A stretch of DNA of 7,052 nucleotides, from assembly GCA_947631805.1 (NCBI GenBank), contig CANRNA010000089.1:1-7052 (forward strand), in the 5' to 3' direction. How positions within the stretch are numbered: position 1 is the stretch's first letter; each line of letters begins with the position of its first letter. Under the pieces are notes generated by a model. It made no database searches, was not told the DNA's origin, and was given only the letters and a program-made list of their open reading frames with translations. Source of the DNA: an uncultured Oscillospiraceae bacterium. GTDB taxonomy: Bacteria > Bacillota > Clostridia > Oscillospirales > Oscillospiraceae. The translations under genes were made by a program, and so were the position numbers. Shown piece after piece: positions 1 through 5,939 of the stretch.

Positions 1-183
1 GTGCTGGGGGCGGGCTTCTGGCTGAAGCTGCCCTACTGGGCCATATTCCTCTGCTGCTACATAGACGAGCCCATCCGCTACGGGCTGATGCAGCGCCACT
101 TCTACTCGGGCCGGTGGATACGGCCCGTCACGGAGCAGGGAAAGGCCGCTCTGCCGGGGTTCATGGCGGAGCTGCGAGGATGA
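1..183 (+). CDS. C-terminal fragment of a probable MATE-family efflux transporter
   Basis: The reading frame is open from the first base and ends at TGA 181-183, so only the last 60 codons are present. The GTG at position 1 is most likely an internal valine codon, because no ribosome site can be seen and the protein begins in the middle of a hydrophobic stretch. Residues 1-20 form the end of a membrane helix. They are followed by a charged tail with an IDEPIRYG segment and then SGRWIRPVTEQG. This pattern, a helix ending in an acidic pair and then a basic 'SG-K/R-W-I/L-x-P-V/I-T' tail, is typical of the C-terminus of clostridial MATE (multidrug and toxin extrusion) proteins, which are cation-coupled exporters in the inner membrane. 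The gene converges on the minus-strand cluster and appears unrelated to it. The assignment rests on a short tail, so another polytopic transporter remains possible. Confidence 0.6.
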   Translation: MLGAGFWLKLPYWAIFLCCYIDEPIRYGLMQRHFYSGRWIRPVTEQGKAALPGFMAELRG

Positions 184-197
184 ACAGAGCAAAAAAT

Positions 198-226
198 ATC
201 CCCCGGACGCGCCGCGTCCGGGGGAT
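198..226. terminator. Bidirectional intrinsic terminator between converging genes
   Basis: A perfect 13-bp inverted repeat (198-210 pairs with 214-226) encloses a 3-base loop GCC at 211-213. The stem is very GC-rich (CCCCCGGACGC). On the minus strand it is followed by ATATTTTTTGC, a good U-tract, and lies only 5 bases past the stop codon of the EamA gene (TAG at 234-232). On the plus strand it lies 14 bases after the TGA of the MATE fragment and is followed by a weaker T-rich run (TTTGGTCTATTT). It can therefore end transcription from both sides, and more strongly for the minus-strand cluster. Confidence 0.9.
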
Positions 227-231
227 TTGGT

Positions 232-1098
232 CTATTTGGCCGGTTTTTCCCGCCGGTTGTAGAAAAACAGGAGCGTGGAGGCCAGAATGATGAGCACGTA
301 GGCGATAAAGCTGGTGAACGTGGGTATCTGGCCGAAGATGAGAAAGCCCAGAACGGCGGAAAAGATGATCTGTGTGCTGTCGTAGATGGAGATATCCTTG
401 GGAGCGGCAAAGCGGTAGGCCAGGGTGAGAGAGTACTGGGCCGAGGCGCAGGCGCTTCCGGCCAGGAGCATGAACATCACCTGCCGGGGCGCCATGGGCG
501 TCCAGTGGGCCAGACACGGTATGGCGGCCACCACCGTGGAGAACAGGGAAAACACGAACACGATGGAGGAGCTGCTCACGTCGGACCTGCTCTGGGCCAC
601 CCGCAGCGACACATGGGCCCCGCCGGAGACCACGCCGCCCGTCAGGGCCACCAGGGAGGCGAAGCCCACCGTCTCCAGGCTGGGGACGATGAGGAACATG
701 CTGCCAGCCAGGGCCAGGGCCACGCAGCCGAGCTGTACCCGCTCGACCCGCTCCCGGAGGAACAGAGCCGCGAACAGAATGGCGAAAAAGGGCGCCAGCT
801 TGTTCAGAGAGTTGGAGCTTGCCAGGGGCAGGTGGTCAATGGCGTAGTAGTTGCAGAACACGCCCACCAGCCCGAACACGCTCCGCAGGGCCACGGGGAG
901 CCGGGACGGCTTCGGGACCCGGAGAGGGCTCCGGGTCACCAGAAGCACTCCGCCGACCACGATCACCGCGACAAGATTGCGAAACAATACCTTTTGGTAG
1001 AAGGGCAGTTCCCCCGCCAGGCTCACGAACGCGCTCATCAGCGCGAAGGAGAACGAGGACAGGACGAGGAACGCCGCGCCTTTTGTCTTCCTGTTCAC
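232..1098 (-). CDS. EamA/DMT-superfamily transporter, 10 TM helices
   Basis: A 288-residue, strongly hydrophobic protein of the usual length for the drug/metabolite transporter superfamily. It shows the internal duplication of two EamA domains, roughly residues 8-137 and 145-279, each expected to give five membrane helices. The N-terminal helix with FALMSAFVSL, followed by the loop LPFYQKVLFRNLVA, matches the 'P-x-x-Q-K-x-x-F-R-N' signature of one DMT branch common in Firmicutes. PLASSNSLNKLAPFFA (91-106) and ERVERVQLGCVALALAG (116-132) are the conserved end of the first EamA repeat. Family members export or import small metabolites; the substrate here is unknown. The start is GTG at 1098-1096, 9 bases after the stop of the VOC gene. 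No Shine-Dalgarno sequence is visible before it, so translation probably depends on coupling to the upstream gene. The next in-frame ATG (residue 21) would delete the first helix. It is the last gene of the cluster and could export a by-product or act as a second uptake route, but this is a guess from position. Confidence 0.88.
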   Translation of the reverse strand: MNRKTKGAAFLVLSSFSFALMSAFVSLAGELPFYQKVLFRNLVAVIVVGGVLLVTRSPLRVPKPSRLPVALRSVFGLVGVFCNYYAIDHLPLASSNSLNKLAPFFAILFAALFLRERVERVQLGCVALALAGSMFLIVPSLETVGFASLVALTGGVVSGGAHVSLRVAQSRSDVSSSSIVFVFSLFSTVVAAIPCLAHWTPMAPRQVMFMLLAGSACASAQYSLTLAYRFAAPKDISIYDSTQIIFSAVLGFLIFGQIPTFTSFIAYVLIILASTLLFFYNRREKPAK

Positions 1099-1107
1099 GG
1101 CGGTCGG

Positions 1108-1455
1108 TCACTTCTGCATGATGTGGATGGCGAAGCCGCCGAATTCGCCGTTCAAATAGATATTTTTCAGCTTGCCGTCGTCGCTATAGGCGGCGGTGTC
1201 CATGTTGAAGGTATAGCCCTTTTCCTTGAGCTCGGCAACGGCGGCCTCCAGGTCGGCGGTGCCCATGGCGATATGGCCGTTGGCGCCCAGGAAGGGGGAT
1301 TTCATGCACTCAAAATAGCTGCCAGCGAACTCGGACTTGTTGCCGTGCTTGGGGGCCAGGTTAAAGGTGGCGCATAAAAGCTCCGCCAGCTTGGCCGCGT
1401 CCTCGGCGCTGGGGGTGTTGATACCCACATGGAGAAGCTCAAACTTGTTTTCCAT
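1108..1455 (-). CDS. Small VOC-fold (glyoxalase/dioxygenase-like) protein resembling the C-terminal domain of KDPG-aldolase-like fusions
   Basis: A 115-residue soluble protein, the length of one vicinal-oxygen-chelate (VOC) domain. The pattern ELLHVGIN (6-13), SxFAGSYFECMKSP (41-54), GHIAMGT (60-66), a helix LEAAVAELKEKGYTF and a final IYLNGEFGGFAIHIMQK matches, from memory, the domain attached behind some clostridial 4-hydroxy-2-oxoglutarate/KDPG aldolases; here it stands alone. Four residues are placed as VOC metal ligands usually are: His9 on the first strand, Glu49, His61 and His111 on the last strand. It may therefore be a metal-dependent isomerase, epimerase, lyase or glyoxalase-like enzyme. 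The start ATG 1455-1453 has a good AAGGAG site 7 bases upstream (1463-1468). It lies 21 bases after the sialidase-like gene and 9 bases before the transporter, which supports co-translation. The VOC fold is well supported; the reaction is not known. Confidence 0.8.
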   Translation of the reverse strand: MENKFELLHVGINTPSAEDAAKLAELLCATFNLAPKHGNKSEFAGSYFECMKSPFLGANGHIAMGTADLEAAVAELKEKGYTFNMDTAAYSDDGKLKNIYLNGEFGGFAIHIMQK

Positions 1456-1476
1456 CGTGTCTCTCCTTTTTGACGG

Positions 1477-2631
1477 TCACTTCATCTGGGCGGCGGTGGG
1501 GTTATAGACGCCCGCGCCGCGCTTGGCACCCATGACATCCTGCTCGGAGAAGGTCATCCACTTGCAGCCCCGGCGGGTCTCGAAGGCATAGGCCAGATGG
1601 AGCATGCCGTCGGAGGACTGCATGATGTAGGGGTACTCATACTGCCGGTTGTTGGCGGCGTTCTCGTCGCCTATGAAGCCCTCGCCCAGCTCCATGTTCC
1701 GGATCAGGGGGAAGGTCTTGCCGCCGTCCTCGCTGAGGGCCACGGCCACCGGGCAGCGCAGGCCGGGCCAGGCGGCTACCTCGCCGGTCTGGGGGGCGCT
1801 GGTGGGGTTGTAGGCAATGGCGATGCGGCCGCTCTTCAGCTTGATGGCGCTGATGGAGGAGTTGTTGTTGGGCAGCACGGTGGGAACGGGCTCACTCCAG
1901 GTGTCGCCGTAGTCGAACGACTCGCTCTTATAGATGTAATCCGCGTTGCGGCTGCGCATGAAGGCCAGCAGATGGCCGTTTTCCAGCTCCACCACGTTGG
2001 GATGCACCCGTCCGTTGGAGTTGGGCATATCCACCCGCCGCCAGGTCTCGCCGCCGTCGTCAGAGATGCGGAAGGCGCTGGGGTCTCCGGCCAGGCCGGA
2101 GGCGCTGTCGGTGCATATCCAGTTGCCGAATATCCACCGGCCATTGGACAGTATCTGGATGGGCTGGCGGCAGAAGGTGCCCAGCTCCGGGAACATGGTG
2201 TCATACTCGCCCCAGGTCAGGCCGCCGTCGGTGCTGCGCTGGCGGCGCACCTGGGAGGTGTACTGCATGTTGTCCTTGCCCTCCATCCGGTCCAGCTGGG
2301 CGGTATACATGGCCCAGACCTCGCCGTTGGGGGCCAGGAACAGGGAGGGGTTCTGCTCGCTCCTGTGGGGGTCGCCGGATATCATGACGGGCTCGCTCCA
2401 CCGGTCCGCGCCCTTGGGCAGACGGGAGCATATAATACTCACATCGGCGCTTCCCTCATAGGTGCCCGCGAACCAGCAGCAAAGCATGGTGCCGTCAGGC
2501 AGTTCCAGCAGGGCGGGGGCATGGGCGGTGGCGTACGGCCCGGGGGGCAGCATGGCCTCCACGGTCCCCATGTGGGGATTTTCATAGACGACGCCGTCCG
2601 GCGTCAGGCCGGGAAGTACGGGATAGCTCAT
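1477..2631 (-). CDS. Cytoplasmic sialidase-like six-bladed beta-propeller protein with Asp boxes (BNR_2 type)
   Basis: A 384-residue protein with four Asp-box motifs (S-x-D-x-G-x-T-W/F): 133-140 STDGGLTW, 190-197 SDDGGETW, 238-245 SFDYGDTW and 300-307 SEDGGKTF. The block SEQNPSLFLAPNGEVWAMYTAQ (91-112, quoted here in outline) and the later VHPNVVELENGHLLAFMRSR region are characteristic of BNR_2 sialidase-like proteins (GH33-related fold). The usual N-terminal FRIP arginine motif of classical exo-sialidases is not apparent, and there is no signal peptide or membrane segment, so it should work in the cytoplasm. Candidate active-site residues such as Arg90, Arg155, Arg226 and Glu332 can be listed, but I cannot assign the arginine triad reliably. 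Its neighbours are a TRAP importer upstream and a VOC protein 21 bases downstream. This suggests it acts on a glycoside or acid sugar taken up by that importer. Sialic acid as substrate is unproven, since no nan genes are visible. The start ATG 2631-2629 has only a weak upstream AAAGG. Confidence 0.82.
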   Translation of the reverse strand: MSYPVLPGLTPDGVVYENPHMGTVEAMLPPGPYATAHAPALLELPDGTMLCCWFAGTYEGSADVSIICSRLPKGADRWSEPVMISGDPHRSEQNPSLFLAPNGEVWAMYTAQLDRMEGKDNMQYTSQVRRQRSTDGGLTWGEYDTMFPELGTFCRQPIQILSNGRWIFGNWICTDSASGLAGDPSAFRISDDGGETWRRVDMPNSNGRVHPNVVELENGHLLAFMRSRNADYIYKSESFDYGDTWSEPVPTVLPNNNSSISAIKLKSGRIAIAYNPTSAPQTGEVAAWPGLRCPVAVALSEDGGKTFPLIRNMELGEGFIGDENAANNRQYEYPYIMQSSDGMLHLAYAFETRRGCKWMTFSEQDVMGAKRGAGVYNPTAAQMK

Positions 2632-2644
2632 TATGTGTCAGCAA

Positions 2645-2650
2645 CCTTTC
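2645..2650 (-). promoter_or_regulatory. Weak ribosome binding site of the sialidase-like gene
   Basis: On the minus strand GAAAGG lies 13 bases before ATG 2631-2629. It is poorer and farther from its start than the AGGAGG sites before the pdxA-like gene (7031-7036) and the permease (4720-4725). Together with the terminator-like hairpin just upstream, this suggests lower expression of the downstream half of the cluster. Confidence 0.45.
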
Positions 2651-2664
2651 ATTGTAATAAAAGA

Positions 2665-2696
2665 GCAGGCAGAGCAGAACAGGCCGCTCTGCCTGC
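2665..2696 (-). terminator. Probable intrinsic terminator or attenuator after the TRAP permease gene
   Basis: An 11-bp perfect inverted repeat (2665-2675 pairs with 2686-2696; one arm is GCAGGCAGAGC) encloses a 10-base loop. On the minus strand the hairpin is followed directly by TCTTTTATTA, a T-rich run typical of Rho-independent terminators. It begins 29 bases past the permease stop codon. The loop is longer than ideal and the T run is interrupted, so partial read-through into the sialidase-like gene is plausible. Confidence 0.7.
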
Positions 2697-2725
2697 ATGG
2701 TGCGATGGTCAAACAGGCTGGCCTA

Positions 2726-4708
2726 TCAGGCGGCCTTGGCCGTCGCCTTCTTGCTCCTGGTGATGTTGAGGAACAGGGCGGCGATGCCGATGACGATGCC
2801 CACGATGGAGCTAATGGTCTCCGGCGCTATCAGGCAGATAGCGGCGGCGAACAGCACCACGCGCTCGACGATGTTCATCTCACACTTGAAGTAGCCGGAC
2901 ACCATAGAAGCCAGGAAGAAGGTGCCCAGGGCCAGCTGTACGGCGGCGATGACGATCTCCAGCACGGAGCCGAAGAGCAGTATCGCCGGATTGTACACGA
3001 ATACGAACGGTACCAGGAAGCCCACCATGGCAAAGGTGAAGCCCTTCAGGCCGGTCTTCATGGCGTTGGCGTCGGCGATACCGGCCGCCGTGTACGATGC
3101 CACGCATACTGGCGGCGTGATCTGGGCCATGATGCCGTAATAGAACACGAACATGTTGGCGCAGAAGTTGGCGGTAGCGGAGTCCATGCCGCTCTCGATG
3201 AGGATGGGGCGGATGCAGGGCACGAACAGGATGACGCCCACCAGGTAAGCAGCCACGGTGGGGAGGGCCATGCCCAGGAGCATGCAGCCCACCATGCCGA
3301 TGAGCAGAGCCACGAACAGAAGTTCAGTGCCCATGCCGGAGATGACGGTGGACAGGTTGGTAGCCAGAGAGGTCTGGCCGGTGACTACGTTGATGATGAT
3401 GCCGCAGGCGGCGGTGGGGATGGCGATCTCGGCGGCCTGCTTGGCGCCGTCAACGCAGCAGTTCCACAGGCCCTTCAGGCCCACAAAGTCGTTGCCGCCG
3501 TTGACGAACTTGCTGATGATGTTGCACACCAGGCAGCTGATGATGCCAACGGTACCGGCGCGCATCAGGGAGTAACCGGCGATAATGAAGTACACCAGCA
3601 CCACTGCGGGAAGCAGCAGATACAGCCGGGGCAGTATCTTGCGCTCTACCTTGATAGAGGCGTCCTGACCACCGGCGCGGCTGGCACGGCGGGCCGCCAG
3701 ACGGTCCACCAGTACGAACACGGCAAAGTAATAGGCCACGGCGGGGATGATGGCACCGGCGGCAACACGGCCGTAGGGGATAGCCAGCATCTCAGCCATG
3801 ATGAACGCGCCCACGCCCATGATGGGGGGCATGACCTGACCGCCGGTGGAGGCGACAGCCTCGATGGCACCGGCCTCTTCGGGCTGATAGCCGCACTTTT
3901 TCATCATGGGGATGGTCATGACGCCGGTGGTGGCCACGTTGGCCACGGCGGAGCCGGAGATCATGCCCATCAGGCCGGAGGAAATGACGGCAGCCTTGGC
4001 GGGGCCGCCGGAGCCCTTGCTGGACACCTTCATGCCCATGTCGATAAGCAGCTGGCCGCCGCCCAGGGCAGAGAAGAAGGCGCCGAAAACGATGAAGTAG
4101 AACAGACTGTTCGCGGAGGTCTGCAACGGGGAGCCGAACACGCCGTTGGCCCCCATGGTCATGCCTTCGGTGAACTGCTTGAACATCTGGGCAAAGGGCT
4201 TGCCGCGGGTATACAGGATGCCCGGCAGATAGGGCGCGGCCCATGCGTATACGATGAACAGCAGAATGAAGCCGAACAGCACCGCGCCCAGAGTGCGGCG
4301 CACGGCCTCCAGCAGCAGCACAACGGTGACGACCATGAATATCTTGTCCAGGGCGTCCACGGGGCTGATGAACATGACGTGGTCCACCAGGGACTGATAG
4401 CGGGTCACCACATAGTACAGCTGGAAGATGATGGCTGCATAGACCACCAGGTCTATCCAGCGGCTCCAAGCGAATTTGTTCAGCTCGGCGTCGGTGACAG
4501 CGTCACCTTTTTTCTTTTTGAGATTCTTGATGTACTTTTTATCCGGGGGATTGTTCAGGTAGACGAGCGTCAGGGCAAAAAGCAGGTGCAGCGGCGCCTG
4601 AAGCATGGTGGGGAGCTGGCGGACCAGGGACAGATAGACCTGGAACACGAAGAACGCTACCGTGATCAGGATGGCCGCGATCTGACGCACGTTAAACTTC
4701 TTTGCCAT
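2726..4708 (-). CDS. TRAP transporter fused permease (TAXI type, DctQ-DctM fusion)
   Basis: A 660-residue polytopic membrane protein, the expected length for the fused small-plus-large permease of TAXI-type TRAP transporters. These are secondary, ion-driven importers that take substrate from a separate extracytoplasmic binding protein. The N-terminal part (about 8-160) has hydrophobic helices near 10-28, 36-51, 83-101, 121-137 and 141-158, split by a lysine-rich loop (57-67), and corresponds to the small-subunit-like region. The large DctM-like domain begins near 195. Its signature is clear: SGSAVANVATTGVMTIPMMKK (251-271, outline), AIEAVASTGGQVMPPIMG (281-298) and FIMAEMLAIPYG (302-313). The second pseudo-repeat is seen around 424-445 (AAEIAIPTAACGII) and 478-535 (LGMALPTVAAYL, then AQITPPVCVASY). 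The start ATG 4708-4706 has AGGAGG 11 bases upstream (4720-4725). It lies 136 bp after the binding-protein gene. The substrate is unknown; the neighbouring PdxA-like enzyme points to an organic or sugar acid. Confidence 0.96.
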   Translation of the reverse strand: MAKKFNVRQIAAILITVAFFVFQVYLSLVRQLPTMLQAPLHLLFALTLVYLNNPPDKKYIKNLKKKKGDAVTDAELNKFAWSRWIDLVVYAAIIFQLYYVVTRYQSLVDHVMFISPVDALDKIFMVVTVVLLLEAVRRTLGAVLFGFILLFIVYAWAAPYLPGILYTRGKPFAQMFKQFTEGMTMGANGVFGSPLQTSANSLFYFIVFGAFFSALGGGQLLIDMGMKVSSKGSGGPAKAAVISSGLMGMISGSAVANVATTGVMTIPMMKKCGYQPEEAGAIEAVASTGGQVMPPIMGVGAFIMAEMLAIPYGRVAAGAIIPAVAYYFAVFVLVDRLAARRASRAGGQDASIKVERKILPRLYLLLPAVVLVYFIIAGYSLMRAGTVGIISCLVCNIISKFVNGGNDFVGLKGLWNCCVDGAKQAAEIAIPTAACGIIINVVTGQTSLATNLSTVISGMGTELLFVALLIGMVGCMLLGMALPTVAAYLVGVILFVPCIRPILIESGMDSATANFCANMFVFYYGIMAQITPPVCVASYTAAGIADANAMKTGLKGFTFAMVGFLVPFVFVYNPAILLFGSVLEIVIAAVQLALGTFFLASMVSGYFKCEMNIVERVVLFAAAICLIAPETISSIVGIVIGIAALFLNITRSKKATAKAA

Positions 4709-4747
4709 TTTCTTTGGCCCCTCCTCAATGTAATGGGTTAAAGGTCA

Positions 4748-4774
4748 GGGGGCGCGGAACGTGTCCGCGCCCCC
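4748..4774 (-). promoter_or_regulatory. Strong intercistronic hairpin between binding-protein and permease genes
   Basis: A perfect 11-bp, almost all G/C inverted repeat (4748-4758 pairs with 4764-4774) has a 5-base loop. On the minus strand the sequence after it is TGACCTTTAACCC, so it lacks a proper U-tract and is not a standard terminator. Such hairpins behind binding-protein genes often protect the upstream mRNA from 3' exonucleases and give more binding protein than permease. That role is inferred here. Confidence 0.6.
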
Positions 4775-4844
4775 GCGGAAGTTTTTGTTGCTATCGTCAG
4801 ATAGAGTCAGTTTTCTTTTGCTTGCGTTGGGTCAGAAGGGGAAC

Positions 4845-5873
4845 TCAGCCGTGCTCGTAGCCCATCTCCTCATAGTAGGCAGCAGCGCCCGGATGCAGGG
4901 CCACGCCGGTGAGGGTCAGGGTGCCAGCGGTCTCGGGGTCGAAGTAGCTCATAGCGCCGACGGCCTGGGCCAGCTCTTCCTTGTTCTCGCAGATGGCCTT
5001 AGCCAGATGATAGGCAACAGCCTCGTCCAGATCGGAGGGCACCAGCACGACCTGCTGAGAGCCGACGGTTAGGATCTCCTCGTCCTGGCGATTCCAGGTA
5101 CCAGCCTCGACGGTGACATAGTCATAGCCCATCTCGACCAGCTTCTCCATGGTCTCCTCGCCCAGCTGCACGGCATACATGTCGTGGGTCAGGCAGAGCT
5201 CGGTGGTGTTGGCCTGGCCAGCGCCGATGTGGTCGATGGTCATGTCATACAGGTCGTCCTGCAGGCCAGCCTTGATAGCGTCGCCGCTGGTCTTCTCAAC
5301 GACGCCGCCCCATGCGGCCACGTCCTCAAGGGTCAGGTCGAAAGCCGCGAACAGGCGCTCGGCGGCCATCTCACCAAAGGTGCCGTTGGTCTTGATGACG
5401 ATCTTCACAGGATACTGCTGCTCGACCAGCTCTTCCACGGTGGTGATGCCGGTCTCGTCAACGAACTTCTGGGTGAACATGACGTTCATGAAGTCGTGGC
5501 CCATGCCGCCAGCGATAGCGGCGATCTCGGTGGTGGGCTCGTTGCCCAGGATGCCCTCTTCATAGCTCCACTTAGCAGGAGCGGAGTTGGACATGACCAG
5601 GTCGCACTGAGCGCCGGCGTTCACAATGATGGGAGCGCCCACGCCGCCGGGGGAGGTGGTGGTGATGCTGATGTTGGAGCCCTCGGGCAGCTCCTTCATC
5701 ATGACGGTCTGCAGAGCGGCAGCGTAGTTGTAAGCCGCAGTGCCGACTTCCTGAGCCGCGAAGGTCAGGTCAACGGGGTCGGTCAGCTCATAGTCAGCTC
5801 CGTCAGCGAAAGCGAAAGCGCCCAGGGACAGGACCATAACCAGAGCAAGGGTCAGAGAGAGTGCTTTTTTCAT
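4845..5873 (-). CDS. TAXI-family TRAP transporter solute-binding protein, secreted
   Basis: A 342-residue extracytoplasmic binding protein, within the usual size of the TAXI family. Residues 1-23 form a signal peptide: MKK, a hydrophobic core (ALSLTLALVMVLSLGAF), then AFA before Asp24, a type I cleavage site. There is no lipobox cysteine; the first Cys is residue 90. The mature part has the family layout: a first strand with LTFAAQEVGTAAYNYAAAL (36-54), ITTTSPGGVGAPIIVNAG (70-87, ligand-facing in relatives), QCDLVMSNSAPAKWSYEG-like 89-106, the KIVIKTNGTFGEMAAERLF segment (157-175) and the C-terminal LHPGAAAYYEEMGY (326-339), a typical TAXI ending. It would capture the substrate and deliver it to the fused permease encoded next. 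The start ATG 5873-5871 has AAAGGAAG 7 bases upstream. Low-complexity purine runs lie in its leader. The ligand cannot be read from the sequence; TAXI proteins generally bind small organic acids or amino acids. Confidence 0.95.
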   Translation of the reverse strand: MKKALSLTLALVMVLSLGAFAFADGADYELTDPVDLTFAAQEVGTAAYNYAAALQTVMMKELPEGSNISITTTSPGGVGAPIIVNAGAQCDLVMSNSAPAKWSYEEGILGNEPTTEIAAIAGGMGHDFMNVMFTQKFVDETGITTVEELVEQQYPVKIVIKTNGTFGEMAAERLFAAFDLTLEDVAAWGGVVEKTSGDAIKAGLQDDLYDMTIDHIGAGQANTTELCLTHDMYAVQLGEETMEKLVEMGYDYVTVEAGTWNRQDEEILTVGSQQVVLVPSDLDEAVAYHLAKAICENKEELAQAVGAMSYFDPETAGTLTLTGVALHPGAAAYYEEMGYEHG

Positions 5874-5904
5874 TGTTTTTCTTCCTTTCAGAAAAAATTT
5901 TTTT

Positions 5905-5929
5905 CTTTAACCGGCCCTGCCGGATAAAG
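5905..5929 (-). promoter_or_regulatory. Imperfect palindrome in the leader of the binding-protein gene
   Basis: CTTTA (5905-5909) pairs with TAAAG (5925-5929) and CCGGC (5911-5915) with GCCGG (5919-5923), separated by a single A-A mismatch, with a 3-base loop. On the minus strand it lies 10 bases past the pdxA-like stop and is followed by seven A and six T, so it is not a clean terminator. It may be an mRNA processing or stabilising stem or an operator; neither role is proven. Confidence 0.45.
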
Positions 5930-5939
5930 TACAGAGGAT

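Noticed and set aside
505..1377. A 290-codon plus-strand frame spanning the EamA and VOC genes
   Set aside because: It crosses two well-supported minus-strand genes and gives a Gly/His/Gln/Glu-rich chain with no domain; it is a shadow frame.
2651..2656. Possible -10 promoter box (TACAAT on the minus strand) before the sialidase-like gene
   Set aside because: The position 17 bases upstream reads TTCTGC, a poor -35 box, and the T-rich context is already explained by the terminator-like hairpin.
1597..2763. A 388-codon plus-strand open frame opposite the sialidase-like gene
   Set aside because: The translation is Gly/Ala/Val/His-rich without family features, and the minus-strand frame has four Asp boxes and homologous blocks.
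2633..4741. A 702-codon open frame on the plus strand opposite the TRAP permease gene
   Set aside because: Its product is a low-complexity Gly/His/Asp/Gln-rich chain with no recognisable domain, and it mirrors a clear membrane protein on the other strand. Long antisense frames are expected opposite GC-rich coding sequence.
4791..4804. Small inverted repeat CTATC-GTCA-GATAG behind the binding-protein gene
   Set aside because: A 5-bp A/T-containing stem is expected by chance, and it has no U-tract on the coding strand.
5184..5927. A 247-codon plus-strand frame opposite the TRAP binding protein
   Set aside because: The product is low in complexity and unrelated to any family I know, while the minus-strand frame has a signal peptide and TAXI features throughout.
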